A stretch of 64,000 bases of DNA from NCBI RefSeq assembly GCF_036518555.1, contig NZ_DATDMY010000093.1, positions 7,147 to 71,146 on the forward strand, given 5' to 3'. The notes under the pieces are model-generated. The model was not told where the DNA came from. It saw nothing but the letters and a program-made list of their open reading frames with translations, and made no database searches. The translations under genes were made by a program, and so were the position numbers. Below, in pieces: positions 42,144 through 49,200 of the stretch. This DNA comes from Dokdonella_A sp036518555. Lineage in GTDB: Bacteria; Pseudomonadota; Gammaproteobacteria; Xanthomonadales; Rhodanobacteraceae. Position 1 is the stretch's first letter; each line of letters starts with the position of its first letter.

Positions 42144-42249
42144 GGGGGCGGTAGGGCGAAAACCGCGAGTTTACGGCGTGCCGCGGGCCGCGGCCATGAC
42201 GGGGTGGCATGTGCATAGGGCGCCGGCTGCCATCGACGCGTCGGTCCGG

Positions 42250-42270
42250 CGCGGCGGTCGATCCGCCGCG
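42250..42270. repeat. Inverted repeat upstream of cysD
   Basis: A perfect 8-bp inverted repeat (CGCGGCGG and CCGCCGCG) with a 5-base loop, about 107-127 bases before the cysD start. No T tract follows on either strand, so it is not a classical terminator. It may be an operator or simply GC-rich chance. Confidence 0.3.
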
Positions 42271-42384
42271 TAACCGTGGCGACGACCGCGATGCACGGCA
42301 GCGCGCCCGGCCCGGCGTTCGCGCGGGGCGAGCGTGCGGGTCAAGTCGTCGTCTCCAGGCAACGTGCGCGCGGTCCCGCGCCGG

Positions 42385-43599
42385 CTAGGGGGCACCGCGC
42401 AGCGCAAGCACCGCATTGAGGCCGCCGAACGCGAACGAGTGGCTCAGCGCGGCGCGCACGCGCCGCTCGCGTGCGGCATTGGCGACGTAGTCGAGGTCGC
42501 ATTCCGGGTCGGCGTCGAGGAAGTTCATCGTCGGCGGCACGACGCCGTCGCGCAGCGCACCGATGGTCGCGACGAGTTCGATCGCGCCGGCCGCGCCGAG
42601 CGCGTGCCCATGCATCGACTTCGTCGACGACACCGCGAGCGCGTCGGCGTGTGCGCCGAACACGCGCCGGATCGCCTTGCTCTCGGTCGGGTCGTTCGCC
42701 GGCGTGCCGGTGCCGTGGGCGTTCACGTAGTCGAGGTCGTCGATGGCGAGGCCGCCGTCGGCGAGCGCACGCGCGATCGCCTTCGCCGCGCCGGCTTCCG
42801 ACGGGAACACGATGTCGCCGGCGTCGGCCGACATGCCCGCGCCCGCGAACTCCGCGAGGATCGTCGCGCCGCGGCGGCGCGCGCGCTCGAGCGTCTCGAG
42901 CACGAACACGGCGGCGCCTTCGCCGAGCACCATCCCGCGCCGCTGCTTGGAGAACGGCCGGCACGTGTCGTCGGCCATCACGCGCATCGCTTCCCAGGCC
43001 CGGATCACGCCGAGCGTGATGCAGGCCTCGCTGCCGCCGGCGACGGCCGCCTCGGCGACGCCGCTGCGCACCATGTGGAACGCCTGTGCGAGCGCATGGT
43101 TCGCCGACGCGCACGCGCTCGAAGTCGCGAACGAAGGCCCGGTGAGGCCATGCTCGATGCAGACCTGGCTCGCGGGCGCGTTCGCCATCAGGCGCACGAT
43201 CGTCAGCGGATGCGTGCGCGGATTGTTCTCGGCGTACAGGCGGCGCGAGGCTTCGTCGTGCGTCTGTTCGCCGCCGATGCCCGTGCCGATCACGACCGCG
43301 GTGTTCTCGCCGATGCCGTCGACGGCGAAGTCGATGCCCGACTGCGCGATCGCCTCGCGCGCGGCGACGAGCGCGAACTGCGACACGCGGTCGAGCAGGA
43401 TCAGCTTCTTTTGCTCGAAGTGTGCGAGCGGATCGAACCCTTGCACCTCCGCGGCGATGCCGAAGCGCAGGCCCTCGCGCGGCAGGCTCGTGATCGGCCC
43501 GATCGCGACGCGCCCTTCGCGCATCGCGGACCAGGTGGCGGCTGCGGTGTGGCCGAGCGCGGTGACCGCGCCCATGCCGGTGATGACGACGCGCTGCAT
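42385..43599 (-). CDS. Beta-ketoacyl-ACP synthase (FabF/NodE-like)
   Basis: A 404-residue condensing enzyme that joins malonyl-ACP to an acyl primer. The catalytic triad is present: Cys in S-S-A-C-A-S-A-N, His in N-A-H-G-T-G-T-P-A-N-D and His in S-M-H-G-H-A-L-G-A-A-G-A. C-x-S-A-N-H-A around the cysteine is closer to NodE/FabF-like specialised synthases than to housekeeping FabF. It lies immediately downstream of an acyl carrier protein gene (27 bases) and is part of a small locus with transporters and an aminotransferase on the other side. Probably a dedicated lipid or secondary-metabolite step. Confidence 0.92.
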   Translation of the reverse strand: MQRVVITGMGAVTALGHTAAATWSAMREGRVAIGPITSLPREGLRFGIAAEVQGFDPLAHFEQKKLILLDRVSQFALVAAREAIAQSGIDFAVDGIGENTAVVIGTGIGGEQTHDEASRRLYAENNPRTHPLTIVRLMANAPASQVCIEHGLTGPSFATSSACASANHALAQAFHMVRSGVAEAAVAGGSEACITLGVIRAWEAMRVMADDTCRPFSKQRRGMVLGEGAAVFVLETLERARRRGATILAEFAGAGMSADAGDIVFPSEAGAAKAIARALADGGLAIDDLDYVNAHGTGTPANDPTESKAIRRVFGAHADALAVSSTKSMHGHALGAAGAIELVATIGALRDGVVPPTMNFLDADPECDLDYVANAARERRVRAALSHSFAFGGLNAVLALRGAP

Positions 43600-43626
43600 G
43601 CGATCCGTATCGTTGGCCCGCGCCGG

Positions 43627-43887
43627 TCAGGGGACCGGCTGCGTTGCCTGCTCGGCCAGCAGCTTCTCGACCGTCTCGACCAGACCGCGCACCGACTCGG
43701 TGTCGAACTTCGGATCGCGATCGGGCATCGTGATCTTGAAGTGGTCCTCGATCTCGAAAATGATCTGCACCGCATCGAGGGACTGGATATCGAGGTCCTT
43801 GAGCGTCGCGTCGGGCGTGATGCGGGCGCGATCGATGCCCGACTCCTTCGCGATGATGTCGAACACGGTGTCCTGCACGCTGCTCAT
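43627..43887 (-). CDS. Acyl carrier protein
   Basis: An 86-residue acyl carrier protein. The phosphopantetheine serine is in D-I-Q-S-L-D-A-V, where the canonical D-S-L has Gln instead of Asp before the Ser. The helix after it (Q-I-I-F-E-I-E-D-H-F-K-I) is typical, and the acidic N-terminal helix is intact. GGAG lies 7 bases before ATG 43887. It is translated just before the ketosynthase gene and likely serves it specifically. Divergent from the SMR genes by about 195 bases. Confidence 0.92.
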   Translation of the reverse strand: MSSVQDTVFDIIAKESGIDRARITPDATLKDLDIQSLDAVQIIFEIEDHFKITMPDRDPKFDTESVRGLVETVEKLLAEQATQPVP

Positions 43888-43971
43888 TCCACGTCTCCGG
43901 ATGGTTCGGGAAGGTTCGACCGGGCGGCGCACCCGATCCCTTCGTCGCGCATCGACGGCGGCGACGCGGGC

Positions 43972-43991
43972 GCCCGGCATGATCGCCGGGC
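43972..43991. repeat. Inverted repeat between divergent ACP and SMR genes
   Basis: A perfect 7-bp inverted repeat (GCCCGGC and GCCGGGC) with a 6-base loop, located between the two divergent starts. Possible operator of the locus, but it is all G/C and may be coincidental. Confidence 0.25.
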
Positions 43992-44082
43992 ATGCAGCGA
44001 TCTTCAAGCGGCGTGCCGCGCCGCTTCGACTTGCCGCGGTCGCGCGGGCATACTGCGCGCCCGTCGCGCCGTGCAGGATCCG

Positions 44083-44448
44083 ATGTCCGCCACCGTCGCC
44101 ATGCTCTGGCTCGCCAACATAGTCCTCGATACTTTCGGGCAACTTTCGTTCAAGGCGGCCGCGGCGGAATCGGATCTCGGCGGCGGCTTCGCGCGCTGGA
44201 GGGCGATGGCGCGGCGACCGTGGATATGGTCGGGCATCGCCTGCTACGTGGCCGAGTTCCTCGTCTGGCTCGCGTTCCTCTCGCTCGTGCCGCTGTCGGA
44301 GGGCGTGCTGCTCGGCTCGATCAACATCGTCGCCGTCATGGTCGCGGGACGCGTCCTGTTCGCCGAAAAGCTGTCGCCGCTGCGCACGCTCGGCATCCTC
44401 CTCATCGCGGCGGGCGTCGCGGTGGTCGGCATCGGGGGCCGGGCGTGA
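44083..44448 (+). CDS. SMR/EmrE-like small membrane transporter, first half
   Basis: A 121-residue four-helix protein of the SMR/DMT type: M-L-W-L-A-N-I-V-L-D-T-F-G-Q-L-S-F-K-A-A opens with the Q/K-containing helix common to EmrE-like and ArnE-like proteins, and the fourth helix is L-G-I-L-L-I-A-A-G-V-A-V-V-G-I. An A-G-G-A ribosome-binding site precedes ATG 44083. Because a second, different SMR gene overlaps its stop, the pair is likely a heterodimeric exporter or lipid flippase, as for ArnEF or MdtIJ. The substrate may be the product of the adjacent aminotransferase or ketosynthase genes. Confidence 0.85.
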   Translation: MSATVAMLWLANIVLDTFGQLSFKAAAAESDLGGGFARWRAMARRPWIWSGIACYVAEFLVWLAFLSLVPLSEGVLLGSINIVAVMVAGRVLFAEKLSPLRTLGILLIAAGVAVVGIGGRA

Positions 44449-44837
44449 GACGCTTCTACCTCGTCGGGTTCCTCGTGCTCGTCTGCTTCGACACGTTCGC
44501 GCAGATCTGCTTCAAGCTCACTGCGAACCACGCGATGCCGCCCGCGGCGGACCTCGGCTGGGTTCTGCGCGTGCTGTCGTCGCCGTGGGTGTACTGCGCG
44601 ATCGCGTGTTACGTGGGGGCGTTCGTGACCTGGATGACCCTGCTCGAACACGCGCCGATCGGGCCGGCTTTCGCGGCCTCGCACCTCGAAGTGCTCAGCG
44701 TGATGGGGCTGTCGGTCGTGCTGTTCGGCGAACGCATCGGTACGCCGCAATGGATCGGCAGCGCGCTTATCATCGCAGGCATCGTCTGCCTCGCGATCAG
44801 CGAAACCGATGCCGACAAACCACCCGCGCCTCGCTGA
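44445..44837 (+). CDS. SMR/EmrE-like small membrane transporter, second half
   Basis: A 130-residue four-helix partner to the preceding gene, beginning at GTG 44445 inside its stop codon. Opening R-R-F-Y-L-V-G-F-L-V-L-V-C-F-D-T-F-A-Q-I-C-F-K-L-T mirrors the first gene (D-T-F-x-Q-x-x-F-K) and supports ancient duplication. Further helices contain Y-V-G-A-F-V-T-W-M-T-L-L-E and S-V-V-L-F-G-E-R-I, where L-E/G-E positions are typical of SMR-type proteins. The end overlaps the aminotransferase start by 29 bases. Predicted heterodimer with the first. Confidence 0.85.
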   Translation: MRRFYLVGFLVLVCFDTFAQICFKLTANHAMPPAADLGWVLRVLSSPWVYCAIACYVGAFVTWMTLLEHAPIGPAFAASHLEVLSVMGLSVVLFGERIGTPQWIGSALIIAGIVCLAISETDADKPPAPR

Positions 44838-46053
44838 GATTCCGCCGACCGCGGGACTTCCGCCGCACTGCGGCGATCTCTGGCCGTTCGCGCCGCGGCA
44901 GGGCGGCCTCGAGCGGCAGGGAGCGGCCTTCATCGGTGTCGACGAGGTGCAGGCGGAGTGCTCCGGCACGGCGGCGCTCGTCGTCGCGCTGACGACGCTG
45001 CGTCGCCTTGCCGGCCGCCGCGTGGTCGTCGCACCTGCCTTCACCTGCCCGCTCGTCGCGATCGCGGTCGCGCATTGCGGCCTGGAACTCCGCTTGTGCG
45101 ACCTCGCGCCGGGATCGATCGACCTCGACGCCGATGCGCTCGCGCGTGCGTGCGACCGCGATGTGCTGGCCGTGCTGCCGACGCATCTCGGCGGGCGCGT
45201 CGCGGACGTCGCGGCGGCAGTCGAGCGCGCACGCGCGGTCGGCGCGTTCGTGATCGAGGATGCGGCGCAGGCGTTGGGTGCCCGCCGCGACGGTCGTTCG
45301 GTCGGCCTCGAGGGCGATGCCGGCTTCTTCAGCCTCGCGGTAGGCAAGGGACTCACGACCTACGAAGGCGGCCTGCTCGTGAGCGCGGATGCGAGCCTGC
45401 GCCGGGAACTGCGCCGCACGAGCCGGGACATCGTGGCGTGGCGCCCGGACTGGGAGCTGCGTCGATCGTTCGAGCTGCTCGGCTACCACGCGTTCTACCG
45501 GCCCTCGCTGCTGCGCCTCGCTTACGGGGCGCCGCTGCGGCGAGCGCTTCGGCGCGGCGATCCGGTCGCCGCCGTCGGCGACGACTTCCCGCTGCGCATC
45601 CCGCTGCACGGCCTCGGTCGTTGGCGGCGCACCGTGGGGGCGCGCGCGTTCGCGCGCCTGCCCGCGTTCGTCGCCGACTGCCGTCTGCGCGCGCGCCGGC
45701 GGCGCGCGCGACTCGCCGCGATCGCCGGTGTCGCGGTACTCGGTGATCCCGCGGGCGCCGAAGGATGCTGGCCGTTCCTGCTCCTTCAGCTGCGCGAGCC
45801 GGCGGTTCGCGATGCGATCCTCGCGCGCCTCTGGGGCGCGGGCAGGGGCGTGAGCCGGCTGTTCATCCACGCATTGCCCGACTATGCGTACTTGCGTGGC
45901 GTCGTCGGCGATGCCGATGTTCCCCATGCGCGGCGCTTCGCCGCGACGACGCTCACGATCTCCAACAGTCCATGGCTCGGCGACGCGGATTTCGAGGCCG
46001 TCTGCGCCGTGATCGAGCAGGAACTCGTGCGCAACGCGGTGGCAACGGCCTGA
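44809..46053 (+). CDS. DegT/DnrJ/EryC1/StrS family aminotransferase
   Basis: A 414-residue PLP-dependent sugar aminotransferase-type protein. The fold is recognisable from E-C-S-G-T-A-A-L-V-V-A-L, A-P-A-F-T-C-P-L-V-A-I-A-V, V-I-E-D-A-A-Q-A-L-G-A and F-S-L-A-V-G-K-G-L-T-T-Y-E-G-G, the last carrying the probable cofactor Lys. It diverges from sugar C4 aminotransferases in the middle (an Arg-rich region near residues 200-300), so the amino acceptor is uncertain; it may act on a nucleotide sugar or a lipid-linked substrate. It overlaps the SMR genes, indicating one unit, and ends near a weak terminator. Confidence 0.88.
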   Translation: MPTNHPRLAEIPPTAGLPPHCGDLWPFAPRQGGLERQGAAFIGVDEVQAECSGTAALVVALTTLRRLAGRRVVVAPAFTCPLVAIAVAHCGLELRLCDLAPGSIDLDADALARACDRDVLAVLPTHLGGRVADVAAAVERARAVGAFVIEDAAQALGARRDGRSVGLEGDAGFFSLAVGKGLTTYEGGLLVSADASLRRELRRTSRDIVAWRPDWELRRSFELLGYHAFYRPSLLRLAYGAPLRRALRRGDPVAAVGDDFPLRIPLHGLGRWRRTVGARAFARLPAFVADCRLRARRRRARLAAIAGVAVLGDPAGAEGCWPFLLLQLREPAVRDAILARLWGAGRGVSRLFIHALPDYAYLRGVVGDADVPHARRFAATTLTISNSPWLGDADFEAVCAVIEQELVRNAVATA

Positions 46054-46117
46054 CCGCGTCGCCGCCGTCATCCGCCTGTCGCATGCGCGCGGCACGCTTG
46101 CGCGGCACCGACCTGCC

Positions 46118-46137
46118 CCCGGGAGACCGGGTGCTTT
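46118..46137 (+). terminator. Possible Rho-independent terminator after the aminotransferase gene
   Basis: A 5-bp stem (CCCGG/CCGGG) with a GAGA tetraloop is followed by T-G-C-T-T-T-T. It is short but lies between the aminotransferase stop and the start of the nuclease gene. Confidence 0.35.
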
Positions 46138-46227
46138 TGCTGCGCCGCATCAATCCGTTCGCGTGTTGACCGGTAGACTTTGCGGGCTGCGGTCGCCGTG
46201 CAGCCCATTTCGCAGGGGAAAATCGTG

Positions 46228-49200
46228 ATGTCGTCACCTTCCATGCGCTCGCGCCCAGCGCGAGCCGATCGTCGTTTCGTTCCGTTTTCCGCCAGGACGG
46301 CGGGTGCGCTGCTGCTGCTCGCGTTCGCGACGGCATCGTCCGCGCAGGTTTCGCTGACCGCGCTCGACACGCCGTACACCCAGGATTTCAACACGCTGCC
46401 GGCCTCCGGCTCGGCGACGTGGACGAGCAACTCCACGCTCGCCGGGTGGTACAGCGTGCGGACCGGCTCGGGCACGACGATCGTCGCCGATACCGGCAGC
46501 AGCAACGGCGGCAATCTCTACAGTTACGGGTCGACCAGCGCCGCCGACCGTGCGCTCGGCACGCTCGGTTCGGGCAACGCGGCTGCCGGCAGTTTCTTCC
46601 ACGGCGTGCGCCTGGCCAACGCCACGGGCGCGACGATCACCTCGCTCGACATCGCCTACACCGGCGAGCAATGGCGCAACAGCGCCGCGACCGCGCAGAC
46701 GGTCGCGTTCTCCTACCTCGTCGGCAGTCCGCTCGTCACGGGCAGCCTCGCCGAGTTCCAGTCCGCGGGCGTCGCGGTCACGTCGCTCGATTTCACGAGC
46801 CCGATCACGGGTGGCACGTCCAGCGCGCTCGACGGCAACCTCGCGGCGAACCGCGTCGCGAAGACGTTCACGCTGACCGGCCTGTCGATCCCGAACGGGA
46901 CTGAAGTCATGCTGCGCTGGTCCGATCCGGACCAGTCCGGCGCCGACCACGGCCTCGCGATCGACGACTTCTCGGTCACGCCGCACGGCGTAGTCGCGCA
47001 GCCGAATCTCGGCATCGACGACGTATCGGTTGCCGAAGGCGACGCGGGCACGACCGTCGCGACGTTCACGGTGAGCCTTTCGCAGCCCGCCGGCGCCGGT
47101 GGCGTCACGTTCGACATCGCGACCGCCGACGGCACCGCGAGCGCGGGCAGCGACTACGTCGCCAAGGCGCTCGTCTCGCAGTCGATCCCGGCAGGCAGCA
47201 GCAGCTACACGTTCGACGTGACCGTCGACGGCGACGTGCTGCCGGAGGCGAACGAGACGTTCTTCGTCGATGTGACGAACGCCACCGGCGCGACCGTCAC
47301 GGACGGACAGGGCCAAGGCACGATCGTCGACAACGATGCGCCGCACCTTTCGATCGCCGACGTCGCGCAGAGCGAAGGCAATGCCGGCACGACGAACTAC
47401 GTATTCACCGTGTCGCTCACGCAACCGGCCGGCCCGGGCGGCGTCACGTTCGACATCGCGACCAGCGACGGCAGCGCGACCGCGCCATCCGACTACGCAG
47501 CGACGTCGCTCGCGGGCCAGACGATTCCGCCCGGCAGTTCGACCTACGCGTTCACCGTCGTCGTCAACGGCGACACGACGAGCGAGCCGGACGAAGCGTT
47601 CAACGTCAACGTGAGCAACGTCGTCAACGCCGTCGTCGACGACGCGCAGGCGACCGGCTCGATCGCGAACGACGACTTGAACAGGATTCACGACGTGCAA
47701 GGCAACGGCGCCGCGACGCCGATCGCCGGCGCGACCGTGACGGTCGAGGGCGTCGTCACCGCCGAATTCCTCGGCTCGTCGAAGCTGAGCGGCTTCTTCC
47801 TGCAGGAAGAGGACGCCGATGCCGATGCCGACCCGAACACCTCCGAGGCGATCTTCGTGTTCTGCGGATCCTGCGTCGCGGGCTCGGTGGTCGAAGGCCA
47901 GCGCGTGCGCGTGACCGGCACGGTCAGCGAATTCTTCAACATGACCGAACTGACCCCGCCGTCGGCCGCGTCGGTCGTCGTCACCGATGCGGGCAACCAT
48001 CTCGCGGACGTCACCCCGGCGACGATCACGCTGCCGGTCGTCGGCGACGTCGATGCGTACTACGAGGCGCGCGAGGGCATGCTCGTCACGTTCTCCGACA
48101 CGCTCACGATCTCCGAATTCTTCGAGCTGCCGCGTTACGGCCAGATCGAGTTGTTGCAAGGCGGTCGTTCGCGCACGTTCACCGAAGACAACGCGCCGAG
48201 CGTCGCCGGCCTCGCCGCGCACCTCGAGGATCTCGCGCGCCGCCGCGTGATCCTCGACGACGACAACAACGTGCAGAACTCCGTGCTGGCGCAGCCGAAC
48301 GGCCAGCAGGCGATGTACTGGCCGCACCAGAACGGTGGTTTCGGCGCCGGCACGCAGGGCCTCGACTACTTCCGCGGCGGCGACACGATTTCGGGCCTCA
48401 CCGGCGTGCTGCACTGGTCCTTCGCCGGGTTCACCGGCACCGACGCCTGGCGCGTCCGCCCGACGGCGGCGCATCCGGTCGCGTTCACGCCGGTCAACAC
48501 GCGTCCGGCGACGCCGCCGGACGTCGGCGGTTCGATCCGTGTGGTGGGCATGAACCTGCTCAACTACTTCACGACGATCGACACGACCTCGTCCAACAAC
48601 AGCGGACCTTGCGGTCCGGGCGGCACGCTCGACTGCCGCGGCGCCGACAGCGCGGCCGAACTCAGCCGCCAGCGCGAACGCGCCTCGATCGTGATCTGCA
48701 CGCTCGATCCCGACATCGCGGCATTCATGGAGCTCGAGAACACGACACCGAGCGACACGATCGACAACCTGCTCGGCGCGGTCAACGCGCGCTGCGGCGG
48801 CGCGCACCCGTATCAGGCCGCGAGCACGGGCGGAACGCTCGGCACCGACGCGATCCGCGTGCAGATCGTCTATCGCAGCGGCGTCGTCTCGCCGGTCGGG
48901 TCGCCGCTCGTCGACCTCGACCCGATCCACGACCGCCCGCCGACCGCGCAGACGTTCGACGTGACCGACGCGACCAATCCCGCGTTCGGCCAGCGCTTCA
49001 CCGTCGTCGCCAACCACCTCAAGTCGAAGGGCAGCTGCCCCGGCAGCGGCGCCGACGCGGACCAGGGCGACGGCCAGGGCTGCTGGGCGCCCAAGCGCAC
49101 GCAGCAGGCGAACCGCACGATGAGCTGGATCGCGGGTACCGTGATCCCGGCCGCGGGCGACCCCGACGTGCTCCTGCTCGGAGACTTCAATTCGTACGCG

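Noticed and set aside
42250..42270. Hairpin upstream of cysD considered as a terminator of the ketosynthase gene
   Set aside because: No T tract on either strand and the distance from the ketosynthase stop is over 110 bases.
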